Source of the DNA: Acholeplasmataceae bacterium
Lineage (GTDB): Bacteria > Bacillota_I > Bacilli_A > Acholeplasmatales > Acholeplasmataceae
Length of the DNA: 9,701 nucleotides
Direction of reading: 5' to 3'
Assembly (NCBI GenBank): GCA_003497445.1
Contig: DNNX01000049.1
Span: 11,223-20,923, forward strand
The notes beneath the pieces were generated by a model. The model did not search any database. It worked only from the letters and a program-made list of their open reading frames with translations, and had not been told where the DNA came from. This document shows positions 1 to 8,013 of this stretch, piece after piece. The position numbers and the translations under genes are program-made. The stretch's first letter is position 1. Each line of letters starts with the position of its first letter.

Positions 1-303
1 GATAACAGACGACCCATGATTTGGGATGAAAAAAAACAAGACTTAGATATGTTTGAATTTATGAAACAATTAATTCAATTAAAACAAAACTATCCTATCA
101 TGAATGTTGCGGATATAAAATTTGACAATCATGAGGATGTTCTTGTTATGCAAAAACATCTAAATCATCAAACATTAATTCTCATCATCAATAACAGCGA
201 AAAATCCATACAACAATATCCTAGTACAGATGAATATGAATGTTTGATGCAATCAGATGATGTATTATCCCCTTATAGCTATTTTTTAGGAGTTAAAAAA
301 TGA
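1..303 (+). CDS. Cyclomaltodextrinase / neopullulanase-type GH13 hydrolase, C-terminal part (5' truncated by window edge)
   Basis: The reading frame is open from base 1 and ends at TGA (301-303), so about 100 residues of a larger protein are visible; the ATG at 16 is internal. The visible start reads DNRRPMIWDEKKQD. This matches the segment just after the GH13 catalytic barrel in cyclomaltodextrinases, maltogenic amylases and neopullulanases (subfamily GH13_20), where a D-x-RRPM-x-WDE-x-KQ pattern precedes a helix of the type LFEFYKxLIxLR. The rest is the small beta-rich C-terminal domain. Family members hydrolyse cyclodextrins, maltodextrins or pullulan in the cytoplasm. The catalytic residues lie upstream of the window, so substrate preference cannot be judged. 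The stop overlaps the start of the LacI-type gene by four bases (ATGA), suggesting one transcript and a shared maltodextrin role. Another GH13 subfamily, such as an alpha-glucosidase, is the main alternative. Confidence 0.82.
   Translation, partial: DNRRPMIWDEKKQDLDMFEFMKQLIQLKQNYPIMNVADIKFDNHEDVLVMQKHLNHQTLILIINNSEKSIQQYPSTDEYECLMQSDDVLSPYSYFLGVKK
288..292 (+). promoter_or_regulatory. Ribosome binding site of the LacI-type regulator
   Basis: AGGAG lies inside the last codons of the preceding hydrolase gene, seven bases before the ATG at 300. It supports that start and shows that the regulator has its own site for initiation in addition to possible coupling through the ATGA overlap. Confidence 0.8.
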
Positions 304-1268
304 AACCTACTATTCGCGATGTTGCTAAAAAAGCAAATGTCTCAGTGTCAACAGTATCTAGAGTCATCAATAAAAAAGGGTATGTGCATGAACAAACCAA
401 AGTACTCGTAGAAAAAATCATTGAAGAATTAGGATTTATTCCGAATCAACTTGCACGTTCTCTCACGAACAGAAGTTCAAAAATTGTCGGTGTGATTGTA
501 CCTCATATTGGTCACTCTTTTTATGGTGAATTACTGGAAGGTATTGAAGTTCAAGCATCTATCTATGGCTATAAAATTATGTTCTGCCACACGCAAGATG
601 ATCCCAAAAGAGAATTAGAGTATTTACAATTTTTTGAACAATATAACATTGAAGGTTTAATTATTGCCTCTAATTTCTCGAATACTGAAAAATTATTAGA
701 ACTCAATATTCCTGTGATTACTGTGGATCACATCTTAGATGAAACCATTCCGTCGATCACATCTAATAATATTAGGGGTGGACAATTAGCAGCGAAAAAA
801 CTCATTGAAGATGGATGTAAAAATATGCTTGTGTTTAGAGGACCATCTTTCTTACTTACCACACATGAACGTACTACTGGATTTTTAAATGAGCTTCAAT
901 CCCACGGCTTACATGCGGATATTTATGACATGGATCTCATCAATCCAGATATCTTTATGATCAGTGAAATTATTCAATCTAAACCTAATGTCGACGGTAT
1001 TTTCTGTTTTTCTGACACATTAGCGTTTGTCGTTGTGAATTTACTTAAAGAAAAAGGTTTACACATTCCAAATGATATCAAAATCATTGGTTATGATAAT
1101 ACACCACATGCAAGATGGATGTCACCAAGTATCACGACCATTCACCAATCCATAAATTTTATGGGAAAACAATCCTTTAATTTACTTAATAAACTCATTC
1201 ATGGTGTTGAACTTGAAACGCTTCATGATATTATCGATGTGCATTTAGTAGAACGAGAAACAGCATAA
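300..1268 (+). CDS. LacI-family transcriptional repressor, probable maltodextrin-responsive regulator
   Basis: This is a 322-residue protein of usual length for the family. Residues 4-24 are the LacI helix-turn-helix (TIRDVAKKANVSVSTVSRVI), followed by the hinge helix around 49-55 (NQLARSL), which contacts the minor groove of the operator. Residues 61 to the end form the periplasmic-binding-protein-like sensor domain. R191 in the ERTTGF segment and D266 in GYDN sit where family members contact the effector, and the C-terminus (LVERETA) is typical. It acts as a DNA-binding dimer in the cytoplasm. Its place directly behind, and overlapping, a maltodextrin hydrolase gene suggests a MalR-like role controlling maltodextrin or glycogen genes, including its own unit. 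The effector and targets are inference: similar proteins answer to sucrose, ribose or other sugars. No operator is evident in the window, as both promoters lie outside it. Confidence 0.93.
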   Translation: MKPTIRDVAKKANVSVSTVSRVINKKGYVHEQTKVLVEKIIEELGFIPNQLARSLTNRSSKIVGVIVPHIGHSFYGELLEGIEVQASIYGYKIMFCHTQDDPKRELEYLQFFEQYNIEGLIIASNFSNTEKLLELNIPVITVDHILDETIPSITSNNIRGGQLAAKKLIEDGCKNMLVFRGPSFLLTTHERTTGFLNELQSHGLHADIYDMDLINPDIFMISEIIQSKPNVDGIFCFSDTLAFVVVNLLKEKGLHIPNDIKIIGYDNTPHARWMSPSITTIHQSINFMGKQSFNLLNKLIHGVELETLHDIIDVHLVERETA

Positions 1269-1295
1269 AAAAAAGCGCGATGCGCTTTTTTTTAT
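1265..1295. terminator. Bidirectional rho-independent terminator shared by two convergent operons
   Basis: A perfect 14-bp inverted repeat (1265-1278 with 1282-1295) encloses a 3-base loop, GAT. The tip of the stem is GCGC/GCGC and the outer part is a run of eight A on the left and eight T on the right. Read in either direction it gives a short GC hairpin followed by a U tract, so it can end both the + strand lacI unit and the - strand glycogen/peptidase unit. The TAA stops of both flanking genes lie within the outer stem (1266-1268 on +, 1292-1294 on -) and pair with each other. Confidence 0.9.
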
Positions 1296-2983
1296 AGATT
1301 AAGATCGTCTACTTGATTCAAATACGCTTTAAGAGGTTCTAATAATTGTTTGATCATACCTTGTTTAAACGGCAATGGTAGATGATGCGATTCTAATATG
1401 GATGAAAATGTCATTGAACCACCCACTTTACATACACTCAAGTAAGTTTTAAGTGCTGCTTCTTTATCCACACGATAAGCATGCCAAAAATAGAACGCAA
1501 CCACTTGAGCAAGTGTGTAATCAATATAATAAAATGGATCTGAAAACACATGTATTTGTCTGTACCAAAATGTCCCTTTATTTAAAAAGATATCATCATC
1601 ATAATTTTTATATGGTAAATATCTTTTTTCTAATGTTCTAAAAATTGTTTTTCTTTCTGCTTTTGATAACAGAGGGTCTCTATAAACTTCATGTTGAAAA
1701 TGATCGATGAGTGCACCATAAGGTAAAAACGAGATGGACCCCTCTAAATGTTGATAATAATATTTTTGTGTATCCTCTTTAAAAAATAATGTCATCCATG
1801 GCCAAGCTAAAAATTCCATACTCATTGAATGAATTTCCGCTGCCTCAAGTGTTGGATGTCTATATTCAGGGATTAAGTCTTTAGATAAATACATTTGAAG
1901 TGCATGTCCAGCTTCATGTGTTAATACATCCACATCATGGGCTGTCCCGTTAAAGTTTGCAAAAATAAATGGATACCCATAGTCTGGAATTAGCGTGGCA
2001 TAGCCACCAGACTCTTTATTTTCTTTACTATCTAAATCCAGCAATTCATGGTCTAACATAAATTCAAAGAAAGTATGTATGGTATCATCCATTGCCTGAT
2101 ACATTTTTGATGCAGCTTCTAACAACGTTTTTTTATCACCTTTAGGCTTGGCTGAACCGCTTAAAAATTTAATGCCTAAATCATAACTTTTTATTGCGTT
2201 TAAACCTAATCTTTTTTCTTGTCTTTGGATCAATGTTTTTACGTATGGAACAACATCTTCTTCTATTTGTTTTCGATACACTTCAACATCTTGTTGATCA
2301 TAATCTAAACGTCCAAGACGATCATAACCAAGTTGAATAAAATTTTCATAACCTAAGGCTAAGGCGATCTCATGTCTTATTTTGATAAGCTTCTCATAGA
2401 TATCATCTAGTGCTTCTTCTTTTGTTTCAAAAAATGAAGAAACCGCACGTTGTGCATCATGTCTAACGTTTCTATCTAAAGATTGCATGTAAGGTGCCAT
2501 CTTTGATAAGTTTAATACTTGACCATCAAACTCAATTCTTGCAGAAGCAATGAGTTTTGAATATTCCGTGACAAGTTTATTTTCAGTCACTAAATGTCCT
2601 TTAATAGACGGATCAAAGGTTTTCAATTGTTGTTCATACTTTTTAAAAAATAATGCTCCGAATGCTTTCTCTAAAGATTTTCTATCTTCCATATCAAGAA
2701 TCGTTTGGATGACTTTTTGAAAAGCTTCCGTGACATTCGGTCCTTCTTCATCAAAAAAATTTCTTTCTGTTTCGTAAAAAGGATCTGCAGTGTTTAGAGA
2801 ATATCGAATATAAACAAGTTGTGCCATCGTTTCATATTGATCTTGAAGTTTAAAAAAAGCATGTATGATGTCTATGGTTTTTGAGATATCTTTTGAATCC
2901 ATTAATTGTGATTGAATCGTTTCTGTTTGATTTAAAATATTCTTTAAATCTGGTCGTTGATAGGGTAGTTGACTAAATGTCAT
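1292..2983 (-). CDS. pepF: M3-family oligoendopeptidase (PepF-like zinc metallopeptidase)
   Basis: This 563-residue protein is of normal size for the M3 oligoendopeptidase group. The zinc site is visible: H356-E357-A-G-H360 (HEAGH, within LTHEAGHALQ) supplies two histidine ligands and the catalytic glutamate, and E383 in LEAAEIHS, 23 residues after the second histidine, is the third ligand. The C-terminal third carries the aromatic stretch near 478-500 (FSDPFYYIDYTLAQ), typical of this family and part of the substrate pocket. It has no signal peptide. Such enzymes cut short cytoplasmic peptides, often those brought in by oligopeptide transporters. The ATG start overlaps the glgB stop (ATGA) and has a strong AAGGAG site at ideal spacing, making it the last gene of the glycogen operon. 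No catalytic link to glycogen is known. The family call is firm; the exact subgroup (PepF versus related COG1164 members) is less so. Confidence 0.93.
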   Translation of the reverse strand: MTFSQLPYQRPDLKNILNQTETIQSQLMDSKDISKTIDIIHAFFKLQDQYETMAQLVYIRYSLNTADPFYETERNFFDEEGPNVTEAFQKVIQTILDMEDRKSLEKAFGALFFKKYEQQLKTFDPSIKGHLVTENKLVTEYSKLIASARIEFDGQVLNLSKMAPYMQSLDRNVRHDAQRAVSSFFETKEEALDDIYEKLIKIRHEIALALGYENFIQLGYDRLGRLDYDQQDVEVYRKQIEEDVVPYVKTLIQRQEKRLGLNAIKSYDLGIKFLSGSAKPKGDKKTLLEAASKMYQAMDDTIHTFFEFMLDHELLDLDSKENKESGGYATLIPDYGYPFIFANFNGTAHDVDVLTHEAGHALQMYLSKDLIPEYRHPTLEAAEIHSMSMEFLAWPWMTLFFKEDTQKYYYQHLEGSISFLPYGALIDHFQHEVYRDPLLSKAERKTIFRTLEKRYLPYKNYDDDIFLNKGTFWYRQIHVFSDPFYYIDYTLAQVVAFYFWHAYRVDKEAALKTYLSVCKVGGSMTFSSILESHHLPLPFKQGMIKQLLEPLKAYLNQVDDLNL

Positions 2984-4812
2984 GTATGAACTCCTTGAAA
3001 TAAAAATATTGCCATAGATAGTGGTCCTAATGTCACACTAATGTGGTAAGGTTTGTCGTGACGTGGTTCATCATATGATGTTAATGGTAATCCATTATAT
3101 ATATTTGAACCAAAATAGATGTCTTTATCACTATTGAGTACCTCATGATATGTTCCTTTCAGTGGTACACCAATTTGATATCCTTGATGGACATTTGGTG
3201 TCATATTCAATACAACAACCATATGTTGATTGTCAGAATGTCTCATAAACGCAAAAACGCTTTGTTCACGGTCATCGACAACAAGCCATTCAAATGTTTC
3301 AGGATAAAGGTCTTTCTGATAAAAAGCCTCATGATGTTTATACACTGCAATGAGGTCTTTTACAAATCGGTTTCCTTTAGCATGAGATTCATAATCAAAT
3401 AGATGCCAGTCAAGAGAACGTTCATATCCCCATTCACTAAATTGAGCAAATTCACCGCCCATAAATAGTAGTTTTTTTCCTGGATGCGTCGTGATGAGTC
3501 CTAATAATAATCGCCAATTTGCAAATTTTTGAAAATAATCGCCTGGCATTTTATTAATGAGTGAGCCTTTCATGTGTACAACTTCATCATGAGAAAAAGG
3601 CAAAATAAAGGATTCGTTAAATGCATACATCAATCCAAAAGTAATGTTGTCATGATGATATTTTCTATGAATAGGATCTTCTTTAAAATACTTCAAAACA
3701 TCATTCATAAAACCCATGTTCCATTTAAAGTTGAAGCCTAATCCACCATATTCTAAAGGGTGTGTTACCTTAGGGAAATCCGTTGAATCTTCTGCCATAA
3801 ATAAAAGTCTATCATCTTTTTGATATAACATGGACGCTGCTTCTTTTAAAAATTGAATTGCACCTTCATTTGTTCCAAACTGACTATTACCCAAATAAAA
3901 TAACAAGTTTGATACAGCATCAATTCTAAAACCATCCACATGAAAATAATCGACCCAATAATTTAAAGCAGATTTCATAAAACTTCTCGTAATGCCTTTA
4001 TAAAAATCGAGATTATCTGTCCCCCAAGTGACATTTTCTCTTCTAAATTGATCATCAAATTCATAAAGTGGCGTCCCATCAAAAAATGATAATCCATGTG
4101 CATCTTTACATATATGACCCATGACCCAATCTAGAATGACACCAATACCATGTTGATGACATTGATCAATAAAATACATAAGATCATGAGGATTGCCATA
4201 ACGAGAGGTTGCTGCAAAATAACCAGTCCCTTGATACCCCCAAGATCCATCAAAGGGATGTTCATAAATCGGCATAAGTTCAATGTGTGTAAATCCTTGT
4301 TCTAACACATATGGAATAAGTGTTTCTGCAAGTGCTCTGTATGATAAATACGACCCATCTTGTTTTTTCCAAGATCCTGCATGAACTTCATAGACAAACA
4401 TCGGTTGATCATACGGTTTTTTCTTCTCATAAAAATAGTGCTGATCATGCCATTGAAACCCATTTAATTCAAATACTTTAGATGCCGTATGTGGCGGTTT
4501 TTCAGCATAAAATGCAAAAGGGTCAGCTTTATGTAAAACTGTCCCTGCATATGTTTCAATTTCATATTTATAAAGAGCACCTTGATGATTGCCTTTTACT
4601 TTTAATTGATAGACACCTTGAAAATGAACATGTTGCATTGTATGTTCATTGCCATTAAAATGATTGAAGCTTCCGATGAGTTTTACTTGTTTTGCATTCG
4701 GTGCATAAACAGTAAACACTGTGTCTTCACCCACAATATGTGCCCCAAATACATGATGTAATTCTTGATGTTGACCTTCAAAAAACGCTGTCATCATCGC
4801 ATCAGATATCAT
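2980..4812 (-). CDS. glgB: 1,4-alpha-glucan (glycogen) branching enzyme
   Basis: The protein of 610 residues is a short-form GlgB. It transfers alpha-1,4 chains to make alpha-1,6 branches in glycogen. Residues about 20-105 form the CBM48 domain (FGAHIVGEDTVFTVYAPNA), 135-500 the GH13 barrel, and the rest the C-terminal beta domain. The four GH13 motifs are present: D228-W-V-M-G-H233, G-F-R-I-D298 (nucleophile), A-E341-D-S-T (acid/base) and S-H-D409-E-V-V-H. Strongly GlgB-specific stretches include NKMPGDYFQKFAN and LLFMGGEFAQ. Two usually conserved positions differ: M231 where family members have proline, and M414 where they have glycine. The start ATG lies eight bases after the pullulanase stop, with only a weak site (GATAGG) that overlaps that stop, so its translation probably depends on ribosomes leaving the upstream gene. 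Its stop overlaps the peptidase start. Confidence 0.96.
   Translation of the reverse strand: MISDAMMTAFFEGQHQELHHVFGAHIVGEDTVFTVYAPNAKQVKLIGSFNHFNGNEHTMQHVHFQGVYQLKVKGNHQGALYKYEIETYAGTVLHKADPFAFYAEKPPHTASKVFELNGFQWHDQHYFYEKKKPYDQPMFVYEVHAGSWKKQDGSYLSYRALAETLIPYVLEQGFTHIELMPIYEHPFDGSWGYQGTGYFAATSRYGNPHDLMYFIDQCHQHGIGVILDWVMGHICKDAHGLSFFDGTPLYEFDDQFRRENVTWGTDNLDFYKGITRSFMKSALNYWVDYFHVDGFRIDAVSNLLFYLGNSQFGTNEGAIQFLKEAASMLYQKDDRLLFMAEDSTDFPKVTHPLEYGGLGFNFKWNMGFMNDVLKYFKEDPIHRKYHHDNITFGLMYAFNESFILPFSHDEVVHMKGSLINKMPGDYFQKFANWRLLLGLITTHPGKKLLFMGGEFAQFSEWGYERSLDWHLFDYESHAKGNRFVKDLIAVYKHHEAFYQKDLYPETFEWLVVDDREQSVFAFMRHSDNQHMVVVLNMTPNVHQGYQIGVPLKGTYHEVLNSDKDIYFGSNIYNGLPLTSYDEPRHDKPYHISVTLGPLSMAIFLFQGVHT
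2991..2996 (-). promoter_or_regulatory. Ribosome binding site of the M3 peptidase gene
   Basis: On the - strand AAGGAG lies inside the final codons of glgB, seven bases before the peptidase ATG (2983-2981). It is a stronger match to the anti-Shine-Dalgarno sequence than the site before glgB, which suggests that the peptidase is translated efficiently in its own right despite being last in the unit. Confidence 0.8.
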
Positions 4813-4820
4813 TTTTTTAC

Positions 4821-6740
4821 CTATCTTTTCTTTAATATCGTAACACCATATTGCTCAAGTACAATTTGATTTTTTATTGGCTTTACAGGTGCTGTAGATA
4901 TCCATAGTATACATGAATTTAAATCAATTGTATAGGGATTAAAAGAGGTTTTGATAATCACTTCAAATTCCGACTGATTTGTTATTACATCGATCCAAAT
5001 GTGGTCCTCTTTGATTGTATAATGTTTCTTCGCGTCTTTTGTGTCTTTTTTAAATTGTATGAATTGCTTAAAAACATCAATATGTGGTCCTAAGTTATAT
5101 TGTAATTGATTGATATCATCAGAAGATTGATATGAATTTTCAACACCTTTTTTAGAACGATACATTTCTTGTCCTGCATGGAAAAAAGAAATACCATCAC
5201 TTAATGTAATCAGAGCATTAATAAAATCTTGGTAGATGTGCGCGTGTTCGTGATCACTCGTGTCTTTTAAGATTTTATCAAATAGTGTCATATTATCATG
5301 ACATTCTACGTAATTCATACTATAGACGGGTGATTCAAATACATTTGGTGATCCTTTAAGCAATAAAATCAAGTCTTCTAAATCAACAGCACCACCATTA
5401 CCATACCCCAAAGCTGGTCCATGCAGCTCACCTTTCACTTTATTTCGAAAGGTGTCGTTAAAATGAACAATCTTAGGCATTTTTTGATGATTGACTTGAG
5501 ATGCTTTTTCTTGATCTTCTAAGACTTCTCCCATATGCCAACCTTCACCATAAATCATGATGCCTGGTTTAATTTTTGAGAGTTCAGATTCAATTTGATT
5601 CATGGTTTCAACATCAATGAGCCCCATTAAATCAAATCTAAAACCATCAATATCATAGATTTCAACAAAATGTATGAGACTATCAAGGATTAGTTTTCTC
5701 ACCATAAACCTTCTCGTTTCAATTTCATTTCCACAATAAGACCCGTTTGTTCTTTCATGATGATTATCATGGCGATAAAAATATCCCGGAACTAATCCGT
5801 CATAAGGATATGTGTCCATATCATAAACATGATTATAGACAACATCCATGATGACACCTAATCCTTGTTCATGAATGCCATCGATCATTTGGATTGCTTC
5901 TTGAATGGTAACTTTTGCCATCGTAGGTTGAGATGAAAACCATGGCTGTAAAGCAAAATAATGTTTAGGATTGTAACCCCAATTATAAAACCTAGATTTA
6001 TATATTGGATCCACACCTTCAAAATCAAATATCGGAAGTAACTGAATGTGCGTCATACCAAGGGACGCAGCATACTCAACAAATGAAAACCCATGATCTT
6101 GATCTTTTTCTAGCATACCTAAAAAAAGACCTTTATGTGGTACATCTAAAGTTTGTGTGACATCTCGAACGTGTGCTTCATAGATGATCGCATCCTCTTT
6201 TGATTGAGAAATATTTGCTTTTTTTGCTATTAAAGATTGCGGAATGATCACACCATCTTTTGTATTGGTCCCTTTTAAATAGGGATCTAACACTTTTGAA
6301 AACGTGTCGACTAAACGTACTTCATAATGATATGGTTCAAATGCAAAATTGCCTTGAATGGACGCTTTATAAATCGTTCCATCTCCTGTCATATCATATA
6401 AATGATCTTTAATACACACTTTTATTTCTTTAGCAACCGGACTAAATACATAAAATTCAGTGTGATCATCATGATAAATTGCCCCTAAAGGTCCGTCATA
6501 TCGAAAAGTTTTTTCAAAGGCATCGCTCAACGTGACAAGCCCAATATGTAATGGAAATTGTTGACCATTAATCTTAATGATATCTGCCTTTTGAAGCGGT
6601 ATCGGTTGATTGGTTTCAAAATATTGAAGATGGCCTTGTTTTCTTACAAAGCGACAAGACATGTTTAAAATGGATACATCTTCAATGTATCCATTAAATT
6701 CAATACGTATTAACTTAATGTCATCGATAAATGCAAGCAT
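4821..6740 (-). CDS. pulA: Type I pullulanase, intracellular glycogen debranching enzyme
   Basis: It hydrolyses alpha-1,6 branch points of glycogen limit dextrin or pullulan. I place the start at the ATG 6740-6738, giving 639 residues; it overlaps the amylase stop as TAATG. An in-frame TTG at 6755 would add five residues but has only a weak upstream AGGT. From the ATG, about 1-75 is an N-terminal domain, 80-160 a CBM48 domain, then the GH13_14 barrel. The type I signature YNWGYNP begins at Y252. The other motifs are DVVYNHVY, GFRFD370 (nucleophile), YGE399GW (acid/base) and ECHD482N, with HAGQE and KKGVENSYQSSD further on. This order and wording match Bacillus AmyX. It has no signal peptide, S-layer or cell-wall anchor, so it is cytoplasmic. 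Its location between amylase and glgB supports a glycogen role rather than digestion of external starch. It ends in TAG. Confidence 0.94.
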   Translation of the reverse strand: MLAFIDDIKLIRIEFNGYIEDVSILNMSCRFVRKQGHLQYFETNQPIPLQKADIIKINGQQFPLHIGLVTLSDAFEKTFRYDGPLGAIYHDDHTEFYVFSPVAKEIKVCIKDHLYDMTGDGTIYKASIQGNFAFEPYHYEVRLVDTFSKVLDPYLKGTNTKDGVIIPQSLIAKKANISQSKEDAIIYEAHVRDVTQTLDVPHKGLFLGMLEKDQDHGFSFVEYAASLGMTHIQLLPIFDFEGVDPIYKSRFYNWGYNPKHYFALQPWFSSQPTMAKVTIQEAIQMIDGIHEQGLGVIMDVVYNHVYDMDTYPYDGLVPGYFYRHDNHHERTNGSYCGNEIETRRFMVRKLILDSLIHFVEIYDIDGFRFDLMGLIDVETMNQIESELSKIKPGIMIYGEGWHMGEVLEDQEKASQVNHQKMPKIVHFNDTFRNKVKGELHGPALGYGNGGAVDLEDLILLLKGSPNVFESPVYSMNYVECHDNMTLFDKILKDTSDHEHAHIYQDFINALITLSDGISFFHAGQEMYRSKKGVENSYQSSDDINQLQYNLGPHIDVFKQFIQFKKDTKDAKKHYTIKEDHIWIDVITNQSEFEVIIKTSFNPYTIDLNSCILWISTAPVKPIKNQIVLEQYGVTILKKR

Positions 6741-8008
6741 TACACTATAATCCAAACCGGTGACTTACCTAGATACGTATCAGAAATAGTAATTTCTTCA
6801 TTTGTTAAGGTATTTTTATAGATTCCAGGTTCTAAAGGTATATTATGTAATACAGTGCCTTCTATATTAAATAATCCAACCATTTTTTGTTGGTTTAATT
6901 CATAAGATAATACAGCACCACCATCTTTATAATGTACTTTAAAGTGTCCATCTCTATTGAGAGGATGTTTTTTTAATGTAATGAGTTGTTTGAGAAATGA
7001 AGTGATGTCTTGATGTTCATCCCAATCAATTGGATCTTTATCAAATAAGGTTAAATGTTTGGTAGACATAACTTCTACGCCATTATATAGCATTGGTGTC
7101 CCTTTGAAAAAGAAACTCATCGCTAACATGTTTTTAAACATGTCTTCATCTTTAACTTTAGCTCTTAATCTTGATTTATCATGGTTTTCAAATGCTCGTA
7201 ATTTAATATAATTTTTTGGATACATGAAATCTTGTTTTTCAACAGCATCTAAATAACTTGACAAGGAATTTTCACCTTTTAAGTATCCCTCATAAAAATC
7301 ATCAATATCATAATCATATCCAATATCAAACGCTTGATACATTTCACCGTCACTATGCGCGTCATGACCAAGTGATCGTATATATTGAATGAAATGAGGA
7401 TGCACAGATTCAGTGAGCCATACATGCCCTTTTGAGACTTTTTCTACTGCTTCTCTTGCTTCTTGCCAAAATTTAAGTGGGACCATTGGTGCAACATCAC
7501 AACGAAAACCATCAACTTTTTTTGCCCAGAAAACAAGGTTATCAATTAAATACGTCCATTGTTTTGGATCTTCATACGTTAAATCTGTGACATCAGACCA
7601 ATCACCAATACGATTGGCAAATCCACCATCGTCATTTTTGTAAAACCATTCAGGATGTTCTATTGTCAGTTTAGAATCTCTCGACGTATGATTGAAAACG
7701 ATGTCTAACATCACTTTTAATCCTTTTTCATGGGCATCTTTGACGAGACGATCAAAATCATCCATTGTGCCTAATTCTTCAGCGATACCATAATAATCAG
7801 AGATGGAATATGGACATCCATCTACACCTTTTCTACCAACATGTCCTATTGGATGAATTGGTAATAAATACAAGATTGATATACCCAAATCTACGATTCT
7901 ATCTAAATCCTTACGAAGTGCTTCAAATGTACCTTCTTTAGAGTATTGTCTTGGGTACACTTGATATATCACTTGATTTCTTAAATCAAGATTGGTTTGA
8001 TTTGCCAT
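6740..8008 (-). CDS. GH13 alpha-amylase-family glycoside hydrolase, intracellular
   Basis: The start is the ATG at 8008-8006, five bases after a strong GGAGG; the frame is open five codons further to a TTG, but that stretch contains the ribosome site itself. The 422-residue protein begins directly with the barrel (QVIYQVYPRQYS) and has a short C-terminal domain. GH13 motifs are visible: D102-IVFNH107, G-F-R-C-D171 (nucleophile), L-T-E200-S (acid/base) and F-E-N-H-D277. The HPIG...RKG loop near 52-61 and the DWSDVTDLTYE segment near 136-146 recall a group of small intracellular amylases from Clostridia and Mollicutes. No signal peptide or carbohydrate-binding module is seen. Internal alpha-1,4 cleavage of glycogen or maltodextrins is likely, but transferase or exo-acting activity cannot be excluded from sequence. 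It lies between glgP and pullulanase in the same unit, which points to glycogen breakdown. Confidence 0.88.
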   Translation of the reverse strand: MANQTNLDLRNQVIYQVYPRQYSKEGTFEALRKDLDRIVDLGISILYLLPIHPIGHVGRKGVDGCPYSISDYYGIAEELGTMDDFDRLVKDAHEKGLKVMLDIVFNHTSRDSKLTIEHPEWFYKNDDGGFANRIGDWSDVTDLTYEDPKQWTYLIDNLVFWAKKVDGFRCDVAPMVPLKFWQEAREAVEKVSKGHVWLTESVHPHFIQYIRSLGHDAHSDGEMYQAFDIGYDYDIDDFYEGYLKGENSLSSYLDAVEKQDFMYPKNYIKLRAFENHDKSRLRAKVKDEDMFKNMLAMSFFFKGTPMLYNGVEVMSTKHLTLFDKDPIDWDEHQDITSFLKQLITLKKHPLNRDGHFKVHYKDGGAVLSYELNQQKMVGLFNIEGTVLHNIPLEPGIYKNTLTNEEITISDTYLGKSPVWIIV

Positions 8009-8013
8009 TTTGG

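Noticed and set aside
16..303. Complete small protein of 95 residues starting at ATG 16
   Set aside because: The frame is open to base 1 and the residues before the ATG (DNRRP) complete a known GH13 motif, so this is the tail of a larger gene.
1453..1641. Short + strand frame opposite the peptidase gene
   Set aside because: It is antisense to conserved M3 coding sequence, with no ribosome site or recognisable domain.
2127..2135. T-rich run after AACG near 2121-2136 considered as an internal terminator or promoter element
   Set aside because: It encodes conserved residues of the peptidase and no paired stem precedes it on either strand.
3145..3402. Short + strand frame opposite glgB
   Set aside because: It is a shadow of the conserved branching enzyme gene with no independent support.
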